64,000 bases of DNA from Aquila chrysaetos chrysaetos (Eukaryota; Chordata; Aves; Accipitriformes; Accipitridae): contig NC_044022.1 of assembly GCF_900496995.4 (NCBI RefSeq), positions 18,986,938 to 19,050,937 on the forward strand, written 5' to 3'. The translations under genes were made by a program, and so were the position numbers. Below, piece by piece: positions 40,146 through 51,900 of the stretch (the stretch's first letter is position 1; every line of letters begins with the position of its first letter). Below the pieces are notes generated by a model, which was not told the DNA's origin, did no database searches, and worked only from the letters and a program-made list of their open reading frames with translations.

Positions 40146-41089
40146 CGCTTCTCCTCATAGCCTGAGTCCCAAGTGGGTGTGCAATTTTCTCTGAAAAGAA
40201 AGACTCACTTGGACTGAACAAAAGCCTTGATACATGAGTGTTTCAGGATGTGATCTGTGGGCTGTTGAAGGATTTAGCAATCCTGTTTGTAGCCTGCAAT
40301 ACAGAGACACTAGAAAGAGAAACACAGGTCAGAAATAGCAGAGGGGACCGTTGCAGACATAACAGCGGGTGATTCCTTACCATCTTTGCATGTGTCATTT
40401 ACTGATAATCATATTTTGCACAGATAAAGTGCCCAGTACACCGTAGGGTTTTAGAGCCCCCACACTACTGCACGGCTCACCTTCATGCCCATGAACAGCA
40501 ATCTCATAATTAAGCATCTCCTTGTGCATGACTGCTTTCAGCCTCTTCAGATGCAAAACGTACTGAAAACAGAGTATGAATATGACTTGACTGCAATATG
40601 AACTGATCTATAAACCCAGTGCTCCAATAATCTGATTAATTCAGCATATAGGTCAGCTATTAGAAGACTCTGAGCTCTTCTTCTGAGATACCCAGAGATC
40701 TTAAATTTCTCTTACTTGGCAAGGTACTGTGGATACTTCATGTCTTCCATGAAATGGTCAGGACCACATAGGATCAGGCCCTCTGGCTATTCATTATTTC
40801 ATGCCAAACATTATCATATAGTCTATTCTAGTACAGTAAAGCTCTTGGGAGCTTCGCTGTGCACACCATCCATTCTGAGACAGTTGCAGCAGGAGACAAA
40901 TGAGGCAAAAAGGATTGCAGCTGACAGTGCTGTATGAATAAATTGCTTGATTTCTCATATAATGGGCAACTACTGTAAGGCTCCTAATCTGTAATGACCT
41001 AAATAACTTAGATGGACCTGCTCCTTAAACTGAATCTATTCCTGAATGTCTTTTTTCCTTAGTATTAGAAATATTCTTACATATTCTAG
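40146..41089. other. Intergenic DNA between LTR and CR1
   Basis: AT-rich, non-coding, no repeat recognised. Confidence 0.6.
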
Positions 41090-42740
41090 CCTTCCTCAGA
41101 CACCTGGAAGAAGCCTCAGGTTCGCAGGCTCTGGTCCTCATGGGGACTTTAGTCACCCCAATATCTGCTGCTGGGGCAGCACAGCAGGGCACGAGCAACT
41201 CGAGAGGTTTCTGGAGTGTACTGATGGTAATTTCCTGACGCAGGTGATTGAGGAGCCGATGAGGGAAGATGCCTTGCTGGACCTTATACTTACAAACCAG
41301 GAGGAGCTGCATGGGGATGTGAAAACTGGGGGCAGCTTTGGCTACAGTGACCATGAAAGGGTGGAGTTCAGGATCCCGAGAAGAGGGAAAAAAGCAAAAA
41401 GCAGTGTCACAAGCCTTGACTTCAGGAGAGAGGACTTCAGCCTGTTCAGGGATCTACTTGGAAGAATCCTCTGGGAAGCCCTGGACAGAAGAGGGGTCAA
41501 GGAAAGCTGATTGATTTTCAAGAATCACCTCCTCCAAGTTCAAAAGCAATCCATCACCATGTGCAGGAAATCAAGCAAAGGCAGCAGGAGGCCTGCATGG
41601 ATGAACGAGGAGCTCGCGACTAAACTCAAACATGAAAAAGAAATGTACAAGTGGTGGAAGCAGGGACAGGTGGCCAGGGAGGAATATAGACTCACTGTCC
41701 AAGCGTGCAGAGATGCCTCCACAAGTGCCAAAGGAGCTGTACGATGTCATTGTGAGACCACTCTTGGTTATCTTTGAAAGGTCATGGTGAGCAGGAGAGT
41801 TTCCTGAGGGCTACCAGGCTCAAAGGGTTGGGATCAGCTGCACAAAGCCTAGCTGGAGGCCAGTGACTAGAGGTGTACCCCAGGGATCAATACTGGGGCC
41901 AATTCTGTTCAACATCTTCATTAATGACCTAGATGAGAGGACAGGTTGCACCCTCAGCAAATTTGCAGGTGATACGAGGTAACTGATACACCAGAGGCAT
42001 GTGCTGCCATTTAGAGGGACTTCGACAGGCTGGGAAATTGGGCAGAGATGAATCTCATGACATTGAACAAGGGGAAATGCCAAATCCTGTAGCAGGAGAG
42101 GAATAGTCCCAAGCATCAGTGCACGCTGGGAGGCCAGCCAAATGGAAAGAGCTTTGCAGAGAAGGAACTGGGGGTCCTGGTGGACAACAAGTTGAACCTG
42201 AGCCTTGCAACAAAGAAGGGCAACATCATCCTGGGCTGCATTAGGCAAAGCATCATCAGCAGGTTGAAGGAGGTGATCTTTCACCTCTAGCACTGGTGAG
42301 ATACACCTGGAGTGCTGTGTCCAATGCTGGGCTCCCCAGTATGAGAGACAAGGAGGCCTGAGTCCAGCAAAGGACCACAAAGATGACTAAGGGCTTGGGG
42401 CATCAAGGACAGGCCATGGGAGCTGGGACAGTTTCAGCCTGGAGAAGAGAAGGCTCATGGGGATCTTATCAAAGTGTATAAATACCTGATGGGGTAAGTA
42501 AAGAACACAGACAAAGATAGAAATTTTATTTAAACATAAGAAAAAAGCTTTTTACTCTGTGTGTGGTCTAACACTGGAACAAGTTGCCCAGAGGTATTGT
42601 GAAGTCTCCACCCCTGAAGATATTCAAAACCGAACCGTACATGGCCATGAGCAATGTGCTCTCATTGACTCTGCTTTGAGCAGGGGGGTTGGACTTGATG
42701 ATCTCCAGAAGTACCTTCCCACCTCAGTGATTCTGTGATA
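41090..42740 (+). mobile_element. CR1 LINE copy with large internal deletion
   Basis: + strand CR1 starting in the endonuclease domain (HLEEASGSQALVLMG in one frame, then GDFSHPNICCW in the next). It continues through SDHERVEF and GSRRPAWMNEELATKLKHEKEMY, to about 41770. It then jumps to late reverse transcriptase ([20 protein letters not shown]-like, then a mutated FAGD in place of FADD). It ends in the 3' UTR with GTGATTCTGTGATAT at about 42728-42740. The middle of the polymerase is absent. Frameshifts and stops make it inactive. Confidence 0.93.
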
Positions 42741-45008
42741 TTTTAAATTATAGCAAATATAACTTACAAACTATACTCTTGATGAACTTTTATCAGGTAA
42801 AGGGAGTATCTTTTGTTGTTTTGTTTCATGGTTTAAATTTGCAGTTTGGGAACCCAGTCCTCAATGAAAATTATTTAAGCCAATGCATATTAACTTAGGA
42901 TCTATTCTTATAAAAGTTCCTGCACATAAAGTCAGTGCTGCTTGATAAGCACCATTAGAGACTGATAGTCTCCAAGAATCAGACTTAAATCTACATGAAT
43001 CAGACAGAAGTTTCACTGATGTGATTCAGCCCTGTTCTTAAAGAAGATTTTCTCTGTGGAGGACAGGGTAGACTAGTCTCTAAGCTCCGGCTCTCCTGGG
43101 AGGACATAATACAGATTACTGAATATAAGAAACTTTCTAGCTTAATTTAGACATACCTATCTGTAGCACTGCAACCTATCGATCCTCATCATACGAGTAA
43201 TTCACAGTACCTGAAGAGGGTTAAAACTGCTGCACTGTCAGTTTGGTCGAGGCTTTTGTCGGTAGCTCCATAGCAGCAACTCTGATGAGCGAGATGGTTC
43301 AGATTACAACCTCAGCGAGTGCTCTTACACTTTGCTTATTGAATCTGAGACATGACAGCGTTCGTTTGGAACTGGCGTATTTCGGATTAATTCTGTGGTG
43401 TATGATGCTTTCACTGCCGTCTAGCCTCAGGGACAAGCCATTTTTCTTTTCCCAGAGTATTACTGACCCTGTTATTAGATTTTACCCATGGCAGACATTC
43501 TGGTCCTTCCTCTTATTGCTTTTCAAGTTGCATTGTGTTCATGTATTCCCAGGTGACTGTTCAAATGCACTTGGTGTAAAATGCACTGCAACCCATCTAA
43601 GATTTCGCTGCAGGCTCCAAAGGATAGACCTTAACTTGGATTTTATTAGGCTGTGCGGATCTATATGAAAATAAAATAATTCAGCCTTGAGAAGGCAATT
43701 ACATCCAATTATTATTTTTTGAGTCTGATGGAATAGAAATGTGTTTGCATCTGAGCACTAACTGTGCTCACAGAGGTAACTAAAACCATCTGAGATGCCC
43801 TGAGGCATCGGTACAAGGCTGGTGGATATGGAAGATATATTGGAATGTGCAACAAGTGGCCAAGCTGGGTCCCTTTATCAGACTAAGAGTTTGTAATTGT
43901 GGGAGAGCCACAAGGTCTCACTCTTTAAATACAATGATTCATGCACCTATAGGATGCGAAAATTTAGAATCTCTTTCCCTGTGTTCTCACCGTTTCTCTG
44001 CCCTGAATCCTATCTTGCCTTCAGGTCTGATCTTGAGTGATTTCTAACCCTAGAAAGAGATCCATTGCTCTAGGGGGTAAAATTGTACCCTCAACCAGTA
44101 ACTCATACCTGGTTAAGACTTTTTTAACAGGGCTGTAATTGTGCTAGAGGGAAAGGTTTCAGCTGTTTTCGAGAGGTGTAGTTCCTGAGATAAAACAGAC
44201 ACTGCCATAGACTATTCCTGCCATCCAGACCTTGTTTTGCAGGACAGCTGGAGCATAATTCCCAAGAGGTCACACTTGGGCATGACCATTAAGTCTATAC
44301 TGTTACGTTATTGATAGAGTGCTTTCAGCCAGGCTGTAGACTGAACTTTTAATGAATGAGAATAATTGAGTGCAGGAGTTATAACTCACTTCAGAACAAT
44401 AACATGACATCTGACCATAAAAGCTAACTGGTACTTCCATTGGTTACATAAACATTTGTTTAGATATTCCTTGAGGGTTCTTTCCTGATAAAGTGTATTT
44501 TCTGCTAAGTTAATTATAAGTTAAGAAGATCGTAATTTAATCAAAGGAGAGTTCTTGCTATGTTTGACAAGTCAATAACCATTCCACTATGGGTATGTTT
44601 GATGAGTCAACAGTAATTTTTAACTGAATGTCTTAATCACAAGAACAGTTGGAATAGAAGAAGGGAAAATCCAAACTAATTAAATCTTTCTAGTCTAAAA
44701 ATAAAATTGGGGGAAGTGCACCATTTTGTTAAAACAATCAATTTCTCTGTAAAAGATTATTCTTGCCATGATTGACTATTCCCATAATGAAGTCAGTGAA
44801 TATGCTATGACTGAAATGAGGAAGACAATATATTAATAAAAGATGAACAGTCTTCTGTGTAGCTAACAACTTAGTATTTAATCCATACCCCAGGATTAAT
44901 TGGGATATGGAAGTCTGGCAAAAAAACGTGTAGAATTTCAATGTTTTGTGTTTTTTCTAAAATGTAATCTTTTATCATATGAATTTCATCTATCATCACA
45001 TCATATGA

Positions 45009-45042
45009 ATATATATATACATACACACACACACACGTATAT
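45009..45042. repeat. AT/AC microsatellite
   Basis: Alternating purine-pyrimidine tract ATATATATACATACACACAC... followed by CGTATAT. Confidence 0.9.
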
Positions 45043-48000
45043 TTACCATTTCTCTGGATTACGGTGTCATTTATATTGTATGATACATAGGCCATATATC
45101 ATATGATATACAGCATAGGCAAATCCCTTCTAGACATTCAAAGCTACCAGGTATAATAGTGATAGCTGTGGTGTAAAACCCCTGGATAATTAGATGGTGA
45201 TCCTTTAAGTACATACATTTCTAATAATTTCAATTTATTTCCTTGGGCAAAAACTATTACGTTGTGATTTCAATATCTCAGACAACATTGTCATTTTTTA
45301 AAGGTATTTTTGTAACAACCATGGTGCTCAGTCAGGATTGACGTCCTTTTCTGTGGTATATGCCATGCAAAGAGAAGGAGTGATAAAATCCAGGATGCAC
45401 TCATGCTGTCCTGGATTCCTGTCAATGTAATTGCATCTTCAATTTTATCACTTCTCTTAGAGAAAAAGATCTCTACTAATGACAGAGAAATAGTGAGAAA
45501 ATCCTGAAAATTATCACTGTAAAATGAGTTTCATTTTTACACTGAGACCAACACGGTCTGTAATGCCTTAATTTGATGGAACTTTCTTAAATGTTGTTAT
45601 TTACAACAGAGACATGTAGAGTTTGTATCAATTCCTGCCAATTAAAATGGAGTGTTAATATACTCTATTAATATTAGTATAGGTATTAGAGATACCAAAG
45701 CATCGGATGACACTATCGTAGCAAATAGCATAGTGGATAGGCAGGGAATTAAAAAATAAAACAGCATAGGTATACATAATGTCATGTGGGATTTTCATTA
45801 TTATTTACATTTATTTAATAAAGTTTAAAATGTATGTCTTTTCTAGAGAAAACACAGACAACCAAAATATAAACACTGAAATATCAACTAAACTGGCAGC
45901 ATGTTTACATGTTCTTATTGCCTGAACACTGTCAAAGGACCTGAAGCAGCAGAATAAGGGCTCAGAGACACCATCTGGTTCTCCCAGCCTAACAAGTTAC
46001 TCCGTGTCAGCTGAGCCTTGCTAACTACCTACCTGTGGGTGGCAAATGCAAGCTGATATGGTTTATATTAACTGCCCTTAACTGTTGTCTCAGCTAAGAC
46101 AGATTGCATTGCATCAGCTCCAGGCTAAGTGTGCTTCCCGGGACACCTCTGCCTGCAGCAAATCTTTGAGAGAGAGAAACTTGGTTGTGTGCCTGAAGGG
46201 ATCAGCTGGCATCGTCAAACAAGTCTTGCAGTGTTCACTTAAGACATGACCAGCCAAAATTATCTACCTTCCCGCATGTCACTGCTTATTATTCCTGCAG
46301 CAGAACTGCAAATGCGCAGGACATCCACAACCTCCCTGCCCCGGTGCCTTCAGATGCCGATGAAGCCAAACCAGTACAGACACGTAGTTCAGGACGTGGC
46401 AACAGTCCTCCAAAAAGGTGGAGCAAGGCAGGGCTGAGGGCCTTATCCCGCCTCAGGAGCATTCAGCAGGTGGTGTCTATAAAAGCCAATTCACCATGGA
46501 GTTAGGAGATCTGGGTACAGCTTTCACTCAGCAAGACATTTCAGTCCATGCTTCACTTTAGCTCAGCAAATCGTGCATCTAAATGCAATGAAGCCTCCTA
46601 CTGCTCACCCCACATCTGAACACCTCGCTGAACACCTCGCTTGTAGCCCTACCGCCATCCTGGGGTGACCTTGATTAAGCCCATGAGGAGCTCATTGTAC
46701 CAGGGTGTTGCTGGGGCCAAGAGTTTAGCCAGGTTCAGAGAAGAATTGGAAACTTAAACAAGTAACGCGATTACCCAGAGCTATTATAGCTAATGCTAAC
46801 AAAAACTTTGGAAGAGAGGTAAAGCCTCATGCTTCTGGGTGTAGGCCAATCTCTAACCACACTTACTAATAGCCTAAGACCTCCAGCTACCTAATGTCGC
46901 CTCACAGTGATCTTCCATGCACTGTTCTATGAGCATTGGCCATCGTCAAAGAAGGATAAAAGATCAGATATAATTTCAACCTCATCCAAAACACCAATTT
47001 TGTAATTTCCTCAATTGCTAAACCCTCTCAGCCTGTTCTTTTTTTAACCTCTAATATGGGAAAACTTCAACTTTAGAGGGGAACTGTGAGTGCTTAGAAG
47101 TGCTTGGGTATTGGATCCTCCCCGAAAACGGCAGTGCTGTGAAGGTAAGATTCACAGACCGCACACTACCAGTAGCAATGATAATAAGCTTGAATCACAC
47201 AAAGATAGTAACTGATTGGAGTGAGCTGATTTGCTTCTCAAATTGTAGTCATTTATGGTGTCTATAGCTAACAAGGCTAAGCCCTTTAAAATTTTCTCTC
47301 CAAACAGAAGGATACAAATAACAGCTTGGTTTTGGAAAGATAATTTAACTTACTGAAAAAAGTAATCTTATTTAAAATAAAAGGTTTCAAGGAAAATAAG
47401 ACATTTTTCTCCTCAAATTATCTATTTCCACTTTTTGCATGTGTATATAACTTTAAAGTTTGAGTTTAGACACTGATTATAAAAGATTGCATAACATAAG
47501 TGTTCTGAATTCTTTGTCTATCCAGCTTTTTGGATAGATGACAAATTTCTAATGCCATTTCAGTGCACATTTGGATAAGAACTCCATCAAATAATATTTC
47601 AAAAAGTGTAAAATATGTTTTCCTTTTATCAAGATGATCAATAAATGTGAAAATCGTTCATGGATGAGTTTCAGACAATATTAAAATTAGGGGGTTTGCT
47701 ATCAAAACCATTAAAAGAATCAAACATCTCTAGGCAATGGGTAGGGTTCTCCCGCTAAGCTGCCAAGTTGAAACTGTCACTGTGTTCTTCATTTAAAATA
47801 TAGGGTCAATCATGTCAGTGGAATGATTTACTCAAATATGTTCAATTGTTTGCAAGTTTGATACCAGTTATTTTGGAAAACAGAGGACCGTTGAGACACT
47901 GGCATTCATATGCCCTAATGCTGTTATGCTTTCATAACTTCTGATTATCGGAGTCATGGGATAAATCTGGATTTTTTGCATTTTAGAGTCCAGTTGGATG

Positions 48001-48138
48001 AAAAAACAAAGCATAAGCTGTGTGCTGCATTCAGTAGATGTGAACGTGCTTATGGGTACAGACAATCACAAATATATTAATGAAATTTAAAAATATGTAT
48101 CTGCTATAACTAAATTCATACAGCCCTCCTAGTGTGGA

Positions 48139-48146
48139 CACATGTG
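48139..48146. promoter_or_regulatory. RAB38: Candidate MITF/TFE-type E-box upstream of RAB38
   Basis: Perfect palindromic CACATGTG about 624 bp before the RAB38 start codon. MITF/TFE factors bind this core and RAB38 is a melanocyte gene, so a regulatory role is plausible. An 8-mer alone is weak evidence. Confidence 0.25.
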
Positions 48147-48560
48147 AAGATGCTTTATATTGCTATAACTGCCAGTTCTAGTGATATAAAGGCATTCACA
48201 CTGAGTTACATTGATTAAAACCAAATCACATCCAAAGTTACAGTCACACTGGTTTAATTTTTGCACTTTAATGGAGGCGTGAAACCTCTGAAAGGAGATT
48301 TCTGCTTTTTTGCAGTGAGTGGCATTTTAAAGGTGTCTGGAAACAAGCATAGGGTGATAAATTAACACCAAGAAGACAGTGATTAAAAAAAGTATGTAAA
48401 ACTAGCACACAACAGAAACACTGTCCTCCCAGTGAGGAGTGAAACAGGGACAGGACTGTTGCATGAATTTTCCTGCAAAGCCTTTAGCAGCCAGACTAAT
48501 CCCAGGCACACCTCGTGCTGACCTTTACACACATACACACAAAACTTTCTGGGAGACTTT

Positions 48561-48769
48561 CTTCGCCCAGTCCCTTGCTTACTTCATCTCCCAGCAGGGC
48601 TGCCTGCTGGACCTGGTGATCCTGCTTCCGTACAAAGGGAAAGAGCCTCCACCTACCTTCTCTCCTTCCCTCCCCGGTTCCTCACTCCCTCTCTCCCCCT
48701 CGGCCGGGCAGGATTCCTCGGGCAGAGCATGCAATCAGTGCGCAGGGAGCAGCCGCAGCCACAGGAAAG
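48561..48769 (+). promoter_or_regulatory. RAB38: RAB38 promoter-proximal region / 5' UTR
   Basis: GC-richer and strongly C/T-biased stretch (CTCTCCTTCCCTCCCCGG, CCCTCTCTCCCCCTCGG) immediately upstream of the start codon, with no TATA box. Transcription start is unknown. A 179-codon frame crossing this region is not in frame with RAB38 and is ignored. Confidence 0.55.
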
Positions 48770-48974
48770 ATGCAGAAGCACAGCCAGAAGGAGCACCTCT
48801 ACAAGCTGCTGGTGATCGGGGACCTGGGGGTAGGCAAAACCAGCATCATCAAACGTTATGTCCACCAGAACTTCTCCCCCCACTACCGGGCCACCATCGG
48901 GGTGGACTTTGCCTTGAAGGTGCTGAGCTGGGATGCCGAGACTGTGGTACGGCTGCAGCTCTGGGATATTGCGG
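48770..48974 (+). CDS. RAB38: RAB38 coding exon 1 (codons 1 to 69, first base)
   Basis: ATG at 48770 has A at -3. The peptide starts MQKHSQKEHLYKLLVIG, with the P-loop GDLGVGKTS at 17-25 binding phosphate and Mg2+. Switch I/effector threonine is Thr42 in YRATIGVDFALKVL, and the G3 motif is Asp66-Ile-Ala-Gly69. KEHLYKLLVIGDLGVGKTSI is essentially identical to the mammalian protein. It ends in the first base of Gly69 at donor GTGAGT (48975). Confidence 0.97.
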
Positions 48975-51900
48975 GTGAGTACAGAGGAGAACCCTTTGCC
49001 CCATAACCCGTCCAGAGACAATACAAAATACAGACCCAAGTTCATTTGGACTAATCTTTAAGTTGGAAACTACCAGTGCCTATGCGGTGAGGGAGAGGAG
49101 ATTGAGGAAAGAAAACTTTAAGGGCAGATTGAAATTTTGGAGTTTCCCTAAAGCCATCAGACCCCCAAACAAGGGGTGTCAGACTGAAACCTGTCCTGTC
49201 TGACTTTTTTCCCAAGCCCTTAGACACATGCGGGGACACGGGCACCTCTCTCCAAATGCCCCAATTCTTCCCCCGCAGCTGCTGCTGTTCAGCTTGCCTC
49301 ATTAGACTAACAGATCTCTGTGATGGGAGGGAGAGTAACAAGAATTTCCTGTTACATGTGTTTAATTTGGCGGAAGAGATGAGGGATTCAATGAGATGGT
49401 TAAAATTATTATTATAGTTTAAAAAATAAGGAGAAGGCATCACTTAGTTACTTTATCAAAATACCTTCCTTCTTCCTTTCCTTCCTCTCTCTCCTACCTC
49501 CCTTCTTCAGCCCAATGAAATGTAAACAACTTCTGACATGCTTTGAAGAGAAGTGTTTCTATTTGGCAATAATCCTGGTTGTTAAAAATGTATTTACTCA
49601 TGTTTACTTGTCCTTATTCCAACTTGTCCTTATTCCAACATCAAGCAAAAAAAAGATAATTTACTCTGTGTGAAAAGAAAAAGAATAAAGAAGTCCAGCT
49701 ACCCTTGCATGCTTACATAATTAAAAAATACAGACTCAACATTGTTGCTGTCAGTGCTACGGAGTTTTTATATTTGGCTTCCAATTAAACCCACAACTTT
49801 TTTTGCCACCCCCCTTGCTAGGAATTAATAATTTTTGATTCAGTCCACAAAATAAAAGTTTATCTTGATGGCATATTTCGCATGCTGTAAGTAATCATTT
49901 TTTATTTAGTGTATGTAGGAATCCAAGTACAGCTATAACACAATAGCTTACGGCAAGAAGGAGGGCATTTTGAAACTCAATTAAATTAAGAAGTTACATT
50001 TGTTAAGTAGGGAATAGAGGTGAAAATTATATCAGGTGTTAGGCAACTGTGCCAGCCTGTGGCCTGAGCTGCGGGTTCAGTGATCTAGTCTGGAGCAGCA
50101 CCGAGTAAAACTAGTGAAATGAGAAAATTCCTGACATTCTTATCTGTGGAGGGAGTGCCTTTCTTCTACACTTAGCTGCCTCATGTCTGAGCTCTGAATT
50201 TGGCACCAAGGTACTAAAACTTATGCAACAACACTGCTTTATGCACAACATGCATAACCTCGGCTTTTTTGCACATCAGTAGAGTCTTGTGGTTTTATGG
50301 TATTAAATACATGTATGCTCAGTTTTCTTTATTAAAAGTTGGAATAATGGGGAAAGCATTACTTTTATCGCTCACCAGTGACCAATTATATCCAGAAATA
50401 CATACACATCCAGCAAAAACTTTGCTGCATAAGAAAAAGTATTTAATAGTAAATTCTGAATGCATCAGGGACTTAAAGAATGTATTTGCATGCCTTGTTT
50501 CAGAGATTTATTACTCTACTAATCATGTGCTGGCGGATCATATGATGTAGCTTTCAGTCAGGCTGCAGAAGCAATTACACCAAGTTGTAGTACTGAATGA
50601 CTAGCATGCTTTCTGAGTTATCACACATGACAGAGAGAATTACAGCATAGTACTAAATTTCATATGAATTGCTCAATTCAAAGCATCTCTGTGAAGGTCA
50701 AGACAGTGGCCGGTAATAAAAAGAGTTGCTGTCTTAGTTTTGATGACTTCTGTGTAAGGAGCTTTAGCTGTTGATGGCGATACAGAGAAAATAGGTTCTG
50801 TAAGCAACACGCTGAATTCAGATCAGCGTGGCGCTGGCATAGAAGTTATCACGAATAAGGCATCTAGCTGGTGAGAAAAAAAGTTGTTTAAAAATGAAAG
50901 CAAAGTAAAACAGATGGGAAATATGGAGGGAATGGAAGTGTTTTATCCTGACTGTGGCTGGTCATATATCACCACTTGCAAAACAGAAATAGGCGAGGAT
51001 AAGAGGGAGGAAAATAAAATCTCTGGTCTCAGAACATCCTCTCTTTTGGCAGAATCTCTGTTATTAGGTCATGTTTATCTTTGGGAGTAAAGCAATAAAT
51101 TTTCAGTCTCTAACCAAGCTGGAGGATGCTGGCTTAGCATTTAGGACATCTTGAATTGAAGCAAATGCTGCAAATGCATCACTATATGAATATATATGTG
51201 TGTGCGTGTATATATCAGGTATCATTTTAGCTCTTACATCCTCTCCTCCCCCTCCATTATACAGCCAGTGAACTTAATACTAAGTGTTATGTATCGTCTT
51301 CCTTGCACTTTGCTGTGTGGATCAGTGGGTAGTAAATTATTTAACAATCTAGAAATAATATTCTCAAAGAGGTTTTGAGTAAAACTAGTGTCAAGATTAT
51401 CCACATTATTAGTAGTATTTACATACATGGTGACTTCATGGGAGGAGTGACATACTCCAGCTGTGGTAGGACCAAGGAGTTTACCCTTGTTTACCCTTAC
51501 AGACATAAGAAGAAAAAGCAAATTTGGTTCATCTGGTGCCATCTTGTTTCATATTTAAATGTAGTTTATATTTCTGTAACATATTTTTCTGTATTCTTTA
51601 ATTTGGTAAACAAAACTATAGTAAGATCTAATAGCTAAATGCTGAAACTGCATTTATTTAGTTGAGAGATAAATGCTGAACAATAAGGATAACTAAGCAT
51701 TAGAAAAATTAATTCAGGGGTAAGGTATTTTCTGCATCACATAATATTACATTAAGACTTGGGTTTTTTTAACAGATAATATATTCTTGAAGCTATGGGT
51801 GTTAGGAATAATTGGACAAAACTTCATGGTTTATGATGTTATGATATCTGTAACAACACAATGGCATTAAAATTTATGAATTTATGTCTGATTCAGTGAA

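Larger units (their letters stand above)
42741..48560. other. Intergenic DNA upstream of RAB38
   Basis: AT-rich sequence without a recognised gene. It holds an AT/CA microsatellite (45009-45042), a 16-bp palindrome (45095-45110), a TATA-bearing GC-richer patch (about 45950-46760, see findings) and a duplicated 12-mer TGAACACCTCGC at about 46618-46641. The 141-codon frame at 43243-43668 has no recognised domain. Confidence 0.6.

Noticed and set aside
43243-43668. 141-codon + strand open frame with hydrophobic segments
   Set aside because: No similarity recognised and no promoter or splice context. The length is compatible with chance in 64 kb searched in six frames.
48439-48978. 179-codon + strand open frame overlapping RAB38 exon 1, and the 130-codon frame opposite at 48653-49045
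   Set aside because: Both are shadows of the GC-rich RAB38 first exon in the wrong frame or strand. The RAB38 frame matches the family exactly.
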